64,000 nt of DNA, from the NCBI GenBank assembly GCA_045837725.1, contig JBEWZL010000048.1, forward strand, positions 232,617 through 296,616, written 5' to 3'. How positions within the stretch are numbered: the first letter of the stretch is position 1; every line of letters starts with the position of its first letter. Positions 22,201 through 34,222 of the stretch are shown here, piece by piece. Below the pieces are notes generated by a model that saw nothing but the letters and a program-made list of their open reading frames with translations, did not search any database and was not told the DNA's origin. Position numbers and translations under genes: made by a program. This DNA comes from Vermamoeba vermiformis. Its lineage: Eukaryota > Tubulinea > Echinamoebida.

Positions 22201-24821
22201 GCCAAGGTTCTGAATTAATATTAGCACTAGTGCGCATTTAACTATTGACAGTACTTACATCGTGCTGCAAAATGCCAGCGCGGACCATGTTCGGTTTGAG
22301 TGTGAAAATTGTTTTGAAGACGCCAATCAGCCACTGCGTGTCTAAGATGACGGTGTCTTTCAGTCCTGAACTTTCTTCGTCGAAGTAAATCAATGTCCCC
22401 AAATTGTGCAAGAACTTAGTCGCGTTGCTGATTTCATCGTCGGTGATTAAGTCCGCACTGGCTGCAACTTTTTTCCAATCTGCAAATGACATGGTAGGGA
22501 CTGTGGACATGGCGCCAATAGCCTTAGCACTCTCTTCCAAACTCAAATAACTCACAGGACGTGTCTCTTCAATGCCCAATGTGGCCTTGTACTTCTTGTC
22601 CAAGCACACCTGTTTGATGGCCTTAATGACTTCTTTCACTGACGCCTTCCATTTGTCCTTGGCATCGGGGAATTGAGAGCTGATGAGCAGGTGTTGAATT
22701 CGTTTGAAGCGTGATATGCGCTGTCGAATAGTGTCCAGAGCAGCGGCGTGATCTTTCTTCGGCACGAGATCTCCCTTCGAACAGACGACAATGATCGGGG
22801 CATCAGGGGCGCGGACTTCAATGGACTGCAGCCAGTAATCGAGTCGCGCAATTTGTTGCATGCGCTCTTGATCGTTCTTGCTGATAATTTGTGGCAGTGA
22901 ACAGCACACAATGAACAATGACCGCGAGTTCAAGAAGATGCTGTGCGTGGCGTAATAGACCTCTTGGCCTGCAAAGTCCCACACTTGAAAGGTGATGGCT
23001 TGCTCGTCAGGTGTGGCCGAGGGTATTTTCTCATCGGTGACCGTCACTTTTGCTTTGATTTCAATTTTAGAAATGTCAATGCCGTCCGTGCCGATATTCT
23101 TTCCTAATGTAGGCATTGATGCTCCAGTAGCTTGTCGTCGACCACAAGTCAATTCTAACGCTTTGACTGTAAAAAGTGTTAGCAAATGGAGGACTAGGAA
23201 CACAATTATTATGACATACCCAGTGTTGACTTGCCCACACCTCCGTCACCGACAATCATCAGTTTGGAGCGATTGACTACGCGCGAACCTTTGTAAATCT
23301 TTTCCAAAAATTCCAACACATTTTCTTTCGCAGTCAGTTTGAGCATTGACTGCGGCACTTTCTCTAAGTTCATGTTGCCACCGACTTTGAAGTGCTTCAA
23401 GTGACCCATTGGCGGATAGACCATCGACAGTGGTATGCGCAGCAATCTGTTGTTCTCCGCTTCAAAATCTGTCAACTCGCGCAACAGGCCCATTGTCTCG
23501 GGCAACTCTTGCAGTAAATTGTTGTTGATCGTGAATACATTCAACGACACCAATCGTCCGATCTCAGGTGGTAGTGCGGATATTTTGTTGTCGTTCAGTG
23601 AAAGGAACACGAGCTTGGTCAATTCACCAATCTTTGGGGTGACTTTTTCACACTGGCAATGCTCTAGCATCAACCGAGTGAGTGAAGTCAGTGCACCAAT
23701 CTCATCGGGCACACAAGGCAACAGTCGTTTGAGTGTTGTGCCGCGGTCATTCACCGTCTCAAAGCCCATCAATCGTGCGTGCACAATCTCCAATTCTTGC
23801 AAATTCTTCAGTGCTGTTATTTCCTGAGGTAACGTGAGCTCGTAGAGTGAATCACGATTATCAGCGGGTGTCAATATAATACGAAGTTCAGTGAGTGATT
23901 GCAGCATAGAGATGTCTGCGTGCAAGTTGTTGAATGCCCTTGCAAAGACAGTTAGCACTGGTAACGCCTTCATTTGCGAGTACTTACTTGCAACTAAGCA
24001 GTGAAAGCTTAGTTAACTTTGACAAACGCCTTATTTCTTTCGGAAGGTCGTGTACGAGCTGCTTGTTGTTGAATCCAACGAGTGTCATCTCTTCAACATC
24101 GGTAAGTTGTAAAAGAATCCTATTTAAAACCTTTTCTTCCCATCTCTGAGGTATTTCAACAATTTTAGTATTTCCTTCGATCGCCTAAACACCCAGTTAG
24201 TTGAGATCGAAGTAATAAAAGTATTACCTGTCGAATTTTATAATTAATTGCAACAGCGTTTCTGACCCTATCTATCGTTTCTTTAATTTTTTTGTCCTCG
24301 GAATAATCACCTCCAATTAAGGAATTGACAAAACCCAAGTTGTAATTCTCATTGTCGCGGCTCTTGTCAATAATATTTGAATTTTCTTGACCAATATCAC
24401 ATTCAATGAGTCCATAATTTGTTTTTTCGATAGCTTCGGCAAATTTGAGAAACTGGCCCCCTGTGGCTCCCAAGGTGGTTGCTTTTAATTTTTTGAGTAC
24501 CTGGTTCTGCCCAAGACAACTCGCCAATTCCTTCAGAACCGTATCTCCGGCTCTGCACGAGCTAATATCAAATTCTGTAAGTGTATTCGAGTGCCGTAGG
24601 TATTTGCTAATGTACAATCCAAGATCGTAAGTGAACGCCAAAAATTCTTCTCGTTGCCTCCTATCCAACTTGTCGTTTTTGCTCTCGCTAATTCCATAAA
24701 TATCTCGTAATATTTTTTCAGACACATTGAAGTAGGTTAAGTTCTTTTGGCCAAACTCATCGACCCAGGGATGAGAAGCAGGCCGTGAAAAATCCTGCAC
24801 TTTGTCTGTTAAGTCTGCCAT
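19205..24821 (-). CDS. ROCO family protein: LRR, Roc GTPase, COR and TKL kinase
   Basis: A large signalling protein with about ten introns. The order is an N-terminal helical/LRR-like region (MADLTDKV...), leucine-rich repeats (LTSLTRLMLEHC, LVSLNVFTINNN, LRELTDFEAENN), then a Roc GTPase with GDGGVGKST, DFAGQEVYYATH and CSKGDLV. A COR domain with ILDTQWLIGVF follows. The kinase has GRGGYAVVYRG, the ATP Lys in LAVKQL, HRDLKSPNILL, KIADFGLSR and WLAPEIL, all intact. The last 350 residues are Ser/Pro/Thr/Asn-rich and disordered, rich in S-P sites. LRRK2 and Dictyostelium ROCO kinases share the LRR-Roc-COR-kinase order. The WD40 domain of LRRK2 is absent. Confidence 0.92.
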
Positions 24822-25377
24822 ACTAAGGCTGTTCAAGGATTCATATCTGCCTTGTATTGCACTCTGTTCGGTTGGGAAGTGAAGTTAGCGGAGGTGCGGT
24901 ACAAATTTTGCTTCGCATGAAATTTCCTTCCGATTTCTTTGGTTGTGTCGTGTCCTCCACTCCATTAGCGCTAAAAGGGAGTAGTCTATCTGTGACACAC
25001 GCTCATTAATGAAGTTTCCGTCCAAGCTCGGGTACTAGTCAGAAATTTTTGCTGCGTACCATTTGTCTGCACCAGCTATTTTAAACACAACAAATTACTT
25101 TTTTTTGAAATTCTTTTTCATTTTTTCTTTATTACTACAAACACTTGTTCATATTTGATCCTCTTGCGAGGAGATGACAGTAACCCGTGGAGAGCTCAGC
25201 GATGATCCACTAGAACATTAATGGGAGGACATGATGAGATTCAGATACTACTGATAAGATTCAATGACGGTAAACACACTCTGATCCGTCCCGAAAAAAT
25301 AATTTAAATATTTCAATTATTTTCAAAATAATTATTTTTTATTTACAACGCGTCTAATTACAATTATTTAACCTTCA
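24822..25377. other. Intergenic region between ROCO start and USP end
   Basis: About 550 bp upstream of the ROCO gene. It is AT-rich at 25280-25360. No open frame over about 60 codons and no recognisable element is seen. It probably holds the ROCO promoter and the 3' flank of the USP gene. Confidence 0.5.
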
Positions 25378-28055
25378 TCACTTTGGTAAACACGAAGAAT
25401 GTACATAAAAAAACATGTAACCTGTTTTTGCTCGTTCTGAACCAAGAGCGTATGACTCCTGAATCTAATGTAATTTGTAAATAAACATGGCTGAACCTTC
25501 TCTATAAAAGTACATACCTGTCTAACCACTGCATCATTAAAGCAACGCCAAGTGCCCGTTTGATCGAGAATGTCAGCAACGTAGTGTCCTTCACTCATTT
25601 TGGATCCGCCGTGATGCACGACACACACGAGCCGATAGATCTCATCGCGAAGGACGGATGTGCTAGCTTTGCTCGGTTTTTTCTTGTCTTCATCGTCACT
25701 GTCTTCTAGTGCCTCAGGGTCGTGGGCAGTGTCAGTGACTTGCAGATCAAAGCCCTCGAGTTCTTCCTCCGTTGCTGACGCTGTGTCTTCCTCCCAGCGA
25801 TTGTTTTCACTCGTGCCCCACTGTTCGCGTTCATCTTCACTCATGTCGTCCTCGCCACGCTCCATTTTCAATCGCTTTTCTTCTTCCAAACTTATTCTAA
25901 TTGCCTCTTGTAGTTCGAGATCTTCTTTGCTCGTTTCTTTTTTGCTTTCTTCAAGGACCTTCCTTAATTCCTCGTCTTGTGAGTCTGGCGTGAACTGAAA
26001 TACTTTGAACTTGTCTGACTCCTCTTTCTTCGCGTCACTCACTGCCTTGGCAGGTTCCGAAGAGAGCGGCAAAATGATTGTCTGACGCTTGGCGGGTCTC
26101 TCACACTCACTCGGAGTCAATGTAGATGCGAGTCTCTTCTTTTCTTTTTGCTCTTCAGCTAGTTTTTCCTCTTTTAAAGTTGCCTCTAAACGCTTCGTAC
26201 TCCGCTTGATATTTTCTTCGACTAACTTTGTGTCGAAGGAAATTGGTTCTTTGGTGTCGCTTGTGCAATATTGCTCTGTCAAGAATTGTTAGCGGCGCTA
26301 CATTAAATGCTAGCGTCGAAGCACTTACTCAAATTTAAGACTTTCTTAATCGGAACTGGCGTGTGCAACTTCTCATAGGACTGAGTTTCGTAGTTTTGTT
26401 TGAATCGCTTCAAGTGCAGGGCGAGCACTCGAGGCAAACGATGAAATCTGTGTTGAATTACAGCTCTACCGTGACCACATTTCTCACACTTCTTGTCAAT
26501 GTCTTCATCTTCAAAGAACATGTCAAACAAGTGCTGAATGTTTGGATGATCTCCCACTTCTTGCATGAACCTGGAGGATCTTTCGTCATCCCACTCTTGG
26601 TGCCTGCTGAGTTTCAGCGCCAAAAAATCATCACGTGGAATAATGTCGACTGATAGATTGTTGTACAACTCTTTGACTACGGACTTATCGTGACAGCTGT
26701 CAAAGAAATTAGGCGACTACATATTAAAGGATTATGACCGACCTTAGACATTCGATTGTATGCTTAATAACCATGTTAAAGTTGCGCGATGAAGGACACA
26801 ACATTGTCGCGCGGTCACCATAACGCAGTTTCTTCTTGCCTTGCTTCTTCCGTTTAATTCTTAGGTAGGGTAACAGATCGGCTTCTAATTGCTGCAAACA
26901 GCTCGTAAAAAATTCGTGTGCGTCTTGTTGTGCATAGCCAGCAAATCGGTCTCTGTGCTTGCCGATAGCGCGCTTCACTTTTGTCGGGTTGACGATTTTT
27001 TCGTCGGACTGAAGTGTCTTATCGATAATAGCTAACAACGAGCGATAAAAACTTGTGATTGGCAATTTTGCTTGCAATAATTCGTCATTGCCCAAATCTG
27101 TTGTGAACGGTGCAATGCCTCTGAAGGCTTGCAGAATAGCATTCATATAGCAATAATTGCCGTAGTTGGCAAGACTAAGCGAGTATTAGTGAGTTATTAT
27201 CAAATAATTAATGAACATACCCGCCATGAACGGTCGTTTGCGGAGATTTTGAGCTGGGCCAGAAATTTTGCAATGAAGTTTGCTTCGGTGAGTAGCTAGC
27301 AGACTTAGTATTTAAATGGGGGAATTTAGAGCCAGTGAATTTAGTAGGACTGCTAGTGTCCTTGCTTGCACTCGTCTTAGCTATTTGAAGGCGCGGTCCA
27401 AACTGAGGACCAAAAATTGCTTGTTTAACTGCGATTTTTTCCATGTATCTAGAACTATTTGTCCCAGAATTCTTCCCGTAGGTTCTAGAGGGTCCTAAGT
27501 TCGGTTTCTTTGGGTGGTCGGCTGTCAAAATTAATAATTATGCGTTCTCCCAGTCGTCAAGTCGTACTTACGAATCTCTTCTTCGAGCAGTGGCTGATTG
27601 TCGATTTCCTCAAACAAAGACTTTTGGTTGCTCATTTCTTGTGCATTTGATTCTTGTTGGGAGATGACTTGCTTTAATTTCTGTGTGAACTTCTTGAAGT
27701 CCTCTGCGGATGCATAGTTTTTGACATGCTTAATTATAACAGTTGTTCCTCCAATTGACTTTATCTTTATTCTGTCGTCGGTTGATTGAGCCACGTTGAA
27801 AGTGTCGAGCTACGAGAATATTAAAAATTGTGCCAAAAAAGTAATTTATTAATAATTACCAGATGCGAATCATAAGTCGCATTAGACTGATTTCTACCTC
27901 TAATCACGAGTTGGTCTTCATCATCATCTACTGAAAATTAATTGCGCGTTCCAGATCGATTTCCCTGATCTACCTTTCTCCAAGCAAACATCTACGCTGG
28001 CAATATCGCGGTTATCAATTGTCACATCGCAAGCTATCCTATGGACTTGGCTCAT
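25378..28055 (-). CDS. Ubiquitin-specific protease, USP37-like
   Basis: A cysteine deubiquitinase. The N-terminus after two short exons (starting MSQVHRIACDVTIDN) resembles the PH-like domain of USP37 (KIKSIGGTTVIIKHVKNY). A linker leads to the Cys box GGLANYGNYCYMNAILQAF, then YAQQDAHEFFTSCL. A zinc-binding CEKCGH follows, then VLALHLKRFKQNYE. Two ubiquitin-interacting motifs sit inside the insert (DEELRKVLEESKKE; DLELQEAIRISLEEE), as in USP37 and USP25/28. The His box is HHGGSKMSEGHYVADI. The last exon ends GYMFFYVHSS and stops at 25380-25378; a longer read-through frame there is intronic. The His and Cys of the triad are present. Confidence 0.88.
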
Positions 28056-28130
28056 TGTGGTGCCAATGTTGGCTGTTCAAAAAAGTAATGAACAATTTTG
28101 CGCGCCCAAAGAAATTCCGCGAAGTGAAGT

Positions 28131-29742
28131 TTATTTTTGGAAAGCAAAGGAGTACAGTTGGAAGTCTCTACTGCCAGTAAATACGGTACTTCGTTTGGGC
28201 GACTGGATACTATTCAACCTCTCATCCAACTGCCTTGCCTCAGTGTCTCGCTTGTACTTCGCAACCAGCGACCTAATCCAGATCCCGTTAATAACACCTC
28301 GTATCATTTTTCAATCAATGGATATTACCTGTACGCCTTGATAGTTTCAAGCTCCATTTCGTCCGGCTTTATGATTTGAGAATGCTTCTCGTACATGTCG
28401 AGCATTCGTCTGCCGCCACAATTAGCCAAAGATAAAAATAAGCAGCGGTATTACACACCTAAACAAACCTTCCGCAATGAAATAGTTCTTCGTGCTCATT
28501 TGCGCTCTCACGACTACAGCGTCAATGTAGCGGTACACAAGTGCATCACGATCAAAGTACTTGTCCGCGAGTTCAACGGACTTTCTTGTAAGCGAATCAG
28601 CTGCTTTGCCGTCATCCTTAGTTACTAGCATCAGATCAGCGAGGTTGCAGTACAGTTCTGAGAGTGCTAAATCACGTGTAACACTCGACTTGGTCTCCAA
28701 AGCAGTGATTGCTCGTTGAAACAAATCGTGTGCTTGCGAGTAGTCTTTAGTATGGAAATAATATCGACCGCGGTGGCCGTCAATTAACGCTGAGTAGGTA
28801 GTGAGTACCTATACATGATTATGATTATACGCGTGATTTACTTACAAGAGATCTCCTTCGAATTGTCTTTGACTAATTCAGCAGCGCGCTCGAATCGTTC
28901 CAGAGCCATTTGATCACGTGATTGATCGCTCAATACGTCGTTGATGCCAAGACGAGTCCACGCCAATGCCTTCAGCTCTGCATCACCCTCTTGCACATCA
29001 ATGACTTCTTGTAATACTCGCGCAGCTTGTTCATATCGCTCTGCTTGTTGGCAGTAGAGTGCCCAATCAAATGCTGCTTCGATCCAATGCGCCCTGTTGT
29101 TTTGTCTAATCACGTGTCAGACACAGTTTGCGACCGTTAATTAGATCACCTACTTATCCTTTGACGCAGATTTGTACAGTTTTTCGAGCACCTTGCCGAG
29201 TTTATTGTATTTGTTTTGCTTAAAATAAATTCTGTGCGTGTCAGGTTAGATTTAAAGTACGCGATTGTCAGATCACTCAGTGGTACGTACTTAGCGCACA
29301 AACGACGAATGGATATTGTAGAGGGATTGGATTCGCCCATTACTGACTCGCACACTTCAAGACTACGCTCTAACGGTGATTCTGCTTGTAAATACTTTTC
29401 CTGAAGCGTTCCACGTGGTGAGAAAAAATCGAAGGCAAAGTGACATTACCTGTTGAATTAATGCTTTGGCTTGTTCCAAATCAGGCATAGTAAATTCAAA
29501 TGAGTTGCGTGCTTGTGTTGTTGAAAATTTTCTCTACAGGGCTGAATTAATTCACGGTGCAATTCAATACCAATTTTAATAATTATACGGACCTGGCAAT
29601 CTGGATTTTGATAGGCGAGTGTTTTTCCTGTAGACTTGGATTTTTTGCTTAATTTTAGTTGAGTCAGGGACGCAGTCGGAGCGGAGGCGGCTGCTCGAAA
29701 GCCATCCACGCGCTGGATTAATACTCGAAACCGTGGTAACAT
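28131..29742 (-). CDS. TPR protein with mitochondrial presequence (TTC19-like?)
   Basis: A soluble helical-repeat protein, probably mitochondrial. The first exon starts MLPRFRVLIQRVDGFRAAAS, Arg-rich, amphipathic and without acids. At least five TPR-like units follow (YNKLGKVLEKLYKSA; HWIEAAFDWALYCQQAERYE; AWTRLGINDVLSDQSRDQMA; LSELYCNLADLMLVTKDD). The last exon ends FTGSRDFQLYSFAFQK at 28131. TTC19 has a presequence plus five TPRs and helps complex III, but I cannot show orthology by eye. Seven or eight short introns. It lies 75 bp upstream of the USP gene on the same strand and 138 bp from the divergent ARM gene. Confidence 0.72.
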
Positions 29743-29880
29743 TGTGAATAGACTAGTCCCTCGTGGTCCAGAGACGGACTTTTTAGTTGATAATAGGCTT
29801 GCCCTGATAAAGTTTCAAAAGCGCGGCAGAACCTCTTTTCCGACGCTGCTTTCTGATCAACAAACACAGCGAATGAGCGA
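29743..29880. promoter_or_regulatory. Divergent promoter region between TPR and ARM-TPR genes
   Basis: A 138-bp gap between opposite start codons. An upstream ATG at 29873 closes after three codons and is not used in my model. No known site was recognised. Confidence 0.45.
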
Positions 29881-32619
29881 ATGAATGGAACGATTGATAC
29901 GAGTCAAAAACCTCTTATGAACAGGAGACAAGTCAAAGCGCGACGATCCTCACCACAACAAGCGCGCATGAACGTTCGAAACAGATTGCAAGAGGCGATC
30001 GGTAACATCTAGCCCCACTAAAATCACTGCAAAATTAATTAATTATAATTTATTAATATAGGCAATTGGGTAAACGCCCTTGCATCGTCCTCAGATGTCC
30101 AAAAAACATTAGAACAATTTTTATTATTTCGGAATCTTGTTGCCGAAGGTAAAAATATTACTTCTTATTGTTTTTCATCTAATTCCTGGTCCTACAATTT
30201 ATTCATAATATATGTATATTAGCAAGTAGTGCAGCACATTTTAGTAACTCCCTCTCTGAGAGCCATCTCAGATTCACACAAATTTTTTTAACTGCATTTT
30301 GCTGAGAGTAAATTACGACATTAGTTTGAAACTATTTTTACTAAGATAGGATTCATTTAAAAATAATTTTAGCGTTATTTAAGGTTACATTTTCTCACAC
30401 CACTTTTTATTTGACAGCTGAACTCGCAGCTCCAGTACTAGTTGAGCTTAAATATGGCGACACAATTTTAGAAAAAATTAAGAGTGACCACAAAGAAGAG
30501 CAAATAACCTATTTGTATGCCCTGAGTGACCTCGTCGATGTGGACAGATCTGGTAATACTTGACGGTTCAAGAAATTGAGATGCATCATAATTGACCCGT
30601 CCTATTTGCAGGTCTACTCGGCAAAAACTTTTGCGAGCTGGGCATGATCGATGAAGTGCTCAAAATACTGCGCAGTATACCTTCTAACTACGACTTTGAA
30701 ACACAACTCAAGACCTCGTGCATTTGTGCTTTATCGTCCCTTTACGTGCACGCTATTGGTACGAGATTGCATTAGTGCAGCATACACATAGGGCTGCCTA
30801 TTAACTGACTTGTTTTCACAGAATACGCTAACCAACAGTTGGATCAAAAAGACTTTGACATGATCAACAAAGTGTTGCAAATGAAATCAATGATGCACGT
30901 ACACGCACGATGTTTGATATTCTTGAACAACATTTACGTATCTTGCGGCATTGAATTCCACGAGATTATTGCCAAACAAATGATCTCGTCCATAATGACG
31001 CTGTTGATGTACAACGTGACCAATCACATCAAGTTAAAAAAGCAGCACTCCGCATTGTTCAAAAGGTAGGAGCACCTGACTGCTATTCGTAGAGCCTGTT
31101 AACCAACATACTATTTAGCATTGGTGGCCAAGCCGCGGAAGTGGATCCAATGTTCGATGACAACTTGTACCCCGATCTGATTGAGAGTGCGTGCATTTTA
31201 TTAGGCAACATCACCACCTCGCGTAAGTAGCCGGCAAGGCAATCAATTAGCACCGCTTCAGCAACTAACTTTCATTAGCTGAACACTGCGAGTTGGCAGA
31301 GAAGTACAGTTTGATTGACACGATCACTTTGTTGTTCCATAACAAAGACACTACTGTTGAGGCCTTGACCGAGATTGTCAAATGTTTCGGCAATATGGCC
31401 GTGTTGCAGGAAAACAGACAAAAGATTTACGAGAGCAACATTATGCCTATTGCAATCCGACTTATCAAAATGAAAGTGGATGACGAATTGAAAGCCAATT
31501 TAACCCTTTTGTTCGCGAACATGTCCGGTTATGGTACGTGTTTTTGCTTTGAAGTCGTGTTCTAACATCGTCCGTACAGAAATGTGCAATCAACTGCTGA
31601 TAAGCGGCGAAGTGATCAAACCAATGGCTGATTTATTAGACCCCGAGCACGAACACGCTCATCGCTATGCCATTCTTGCCCTGGCCAATCTGAGTGTGGA
31701 CATCAATGCCATTCCCATGATGATGCAAGTGCCCGAGTTCCTGAGCCGCATCATCGACATGTGCTACTCGCCTGACAACTTCTTGCAGCGACAAGCCACG
31801 CGCGTGATTTATGCTATTTCGAGCTACCCTACTGGCGCGTTTTGGAATGATTTGACTAAAGCAGGAGTACCCGAGGCACTCAAGTACGTGATCAGTGTCG
31901 GTGGCAAGGACATTGATGACCTCCCTGCTGACAACAAGTTCACGTCTTCACTGCGTGACAAACCGCACGATGCAAACAAGCCTAGCGCACCACATCTCGC
32001 CACACAAGCCTTGTCGTTGTTGCAAGGCACGGCACTGCACTCTGCTCACTTCCAGGCCTCGAAGATGACGCACGCCATCAGTCAAGTGCAAAACAAGATC
32101 TTCACTGCACTCAACATAGACGATGATGTCGCTGCTGCTGGCAAAGACCCTGACCCAAAGAAAGCGCTTGAAGAGAAAGACAAGGGCAACGAGTTCTTCC
32201 GCAAGAAAAAATACAAGGACAGCATCATTTGGTACGTTGAGTCACCTAATTAATATCAAGGTACTAAGCAATTATTCAGCTACACAAAGGCTATTGAATA
32301 CGACCCAGCCAACCACACCAACTACAGCAACCGTTCTGCCGCCTATTGTAACCTCGAGCAGTATGAATTGGCATTGAAAGACGCAGAGAAGTGTGTGCAA
32401 TTGGCACCGAACTGGGTGAAGGGCCACTTCAGAAAGGGCAAGGCACTGATTGGTCTGAAACAGTACACCGAAGCGATTGCTGCCTTGAAACAAGTAATGG
32501 TTCTGAATCGACTAGTCAGTCATATGCTAATCAACTACTAGGGCTTGAAATTAGAGCAGAACAAAGAGCTACAAGAAGCGTTGAAGCAAGCTACGTCCTT
32601 GTATGAGTTGAATAGCTAG
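29881..32619 (+). CDS. Armadillo-repeat protein with C-terminal TPR domain
   Basis: About 650-700 residues by my exon model, an all-helical protein. The N-terminus is basic (RRQVKARRSSPQQARMN). Armadillo-like repeats follow (EEQITYLYALSDLVDVDRSG; YAILALANLSVDINAIPMM; FLQRQATRVIYAISSYPTG). After a linker with HPH-type spacing comes a TPR domain: EEKDKGNEFFRKKKYKDSI, NHTNYSNRSAAYCNLEQYE, VKGHFRKGKALIGLKQYTE, close to Hsp70/Hsp90-binding TPRs of STI1 or UNC45. UNC45 has TPR first and ARM last, so this is the reverse order. A co-chaperone-like role is inference. The third intron (about 267 nt, 30150-30418) is unusually long for the window. Confidence 0.8.
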
Positions 32620-32768
32620 ACCTTAATGTGTATATTGACTCAGTATTTGAAGGGTGCAAGAGAATGGTGACTCACCCCTGCCATTCAAATTTCAAAGTAA
32701 GTACCTCTCAGTCAAATAGCAGCTTTGATATTAATGCTCGAAACTCAGAATTGAATGCGGTACAAGTG

Positions 32769-33956
32769 ATGGAATATCTTCGTCAACCAAATATGTTGAA
32801 GCACTCAGCCCATTTGTTGACGCAGCTGTTCACTCTGTTCAAGAAGTACTATTCAAATGATATTGACGCTCGTTCTCGTCGTGAACTGATTGGTGCTGGT
32901 ACGTACTATGGCACGAGTATGTTGAATATGAGTAGCGCTAACTTGTCTTAAGAAGGAGATGCAGATGACATTGGCATGCAACTGCACACGTGGAGCACGA
33001 GCACAGATCTGCAAGCACTGATGGAGGTACCGGGCATTGACGATTTGTTGTTCAAGACAGATCTGGTCGCTGAGCACATCAAGCGTCCCTTTGACGTAAG
33101 TACAATACACACTTTCATCACTGCACTCGTACTAAGCGCAGTCTGATCTACAGCAAACTCAAGACGATGTGGACATCTTTGAGATTGATTTCTTTGAAGA
33201 CATGAGCTGCTATCAATTTGCCTTCTTTGTCACAACAATCTTGGCACGTCTCGTGTTGCAAGGTCACTCCAAGTACGGTCTTCCTGCTTTGAAGAGATTG
33301 ATTGCTCTCGACTCGGACAAAGCTGTAAGCTGCTAAATCTAATAATTTAATGAAAGCATTGCTAACCTGACCTGCAGGTGCGTGACTCAGTGGGCAGTCC
33401 ATTGACTCAGTCAACACTCCAAGTGTCAGGTGTTGGTGGCTGGGGATTGCCACGCATGCCCTCATTGCGCCAATTGTTCATTCAGTGCGGTGGCCTCAAG
33501 TGCATTGCTCTCGACAGCAACGACGACATTGTGTTCAAGACCTCGTGCGTCGAGTTCGTAATGAGTCTCGATCTCAATGAATGGAAGCAACGCACTCTGA
33601 TTGACGTTGAAAGTGTGTTCGAACACTTCGTGGTACCGAGCTTGGAGTCCGACGACAAAGAGTTGCAGAACAAGGCCGTGACTGTGTTTGGCATGTTGTG
33701 TTGTGTGCCCATCTTCCGCGAGAACTTGGAGTCGTTTGGTGCCAAGTTCGAAGAGAGCAGTGCCTTCGTGAAATTTGTCACTGAAGAGTTCAAATCTCAT
33801 CCCAATCTCAGTGCTATTGTCCCTGGTGAAGGCATCGAACACCTCGACTTGGACTCGTTCTATCGCGAGTTGGGCGAGACTACTGCGCGCAAGTGGCTCA
33901 ATTTGCCTCCTGAAGAGAAGATCTCGCGGTACTTCACTTCCGAACACGACGAATGA
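32769..33956 (+). CDS. Helical-repeat protein of unknown family
   Basis: Starts soon after the stop of the ARM-TPR gene, same strand. I place the start at 32769 (MEYLRQPNM) because a good intron (32697-32748, gtaagt...actcag) sits just upstream and would lie in the 5' UTR. The frame is also open back to an ATG at 32628, only 9 nt after the previous stop. Later exons carry DIFEIDFFEDMSCYQFAFF, KYGLPALKRLIALDSD, LRQLFIQCGGLKCIAL and a final helical block ending RYFTSEHDE. Residue patterns look like ARM/HEAT helices, but I do not recognise the family. It may be an old partner or split relative of the upstream gene. Confidence 0.65.
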
Positions 33957-34222
33957 AACTAAATATCTATTGAACGTATTATTGAACTAACATCACTGCA
34001 ATTGTACCCAAATACAAATACTAAGTAAATCACACTCAATTACACATACTTTATCGTAAAGTCGTATGTTCTATTAGACTATTGGTTTAAAGAACACTTC
34101 TGAACATAAGGCAATGAGACAGTAGGTATGGGGAACAATTGCGTTTAATTGAGACTATGAACAATTGCTATGCACAAATATTACATGAAAGAATTGAGTT
34201 GCAGCACTAGCGACTCCTCCAA

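Noticed and set aside
32628-32768. Use of the ATG at 32628 as start of the helical-repeat gene
   Set aside because: It lies 9 nt after the stop of the previous gene and a good intron (32697-32748) fits a 5' UTR; the ATG at 32769 is preferred but not proven.
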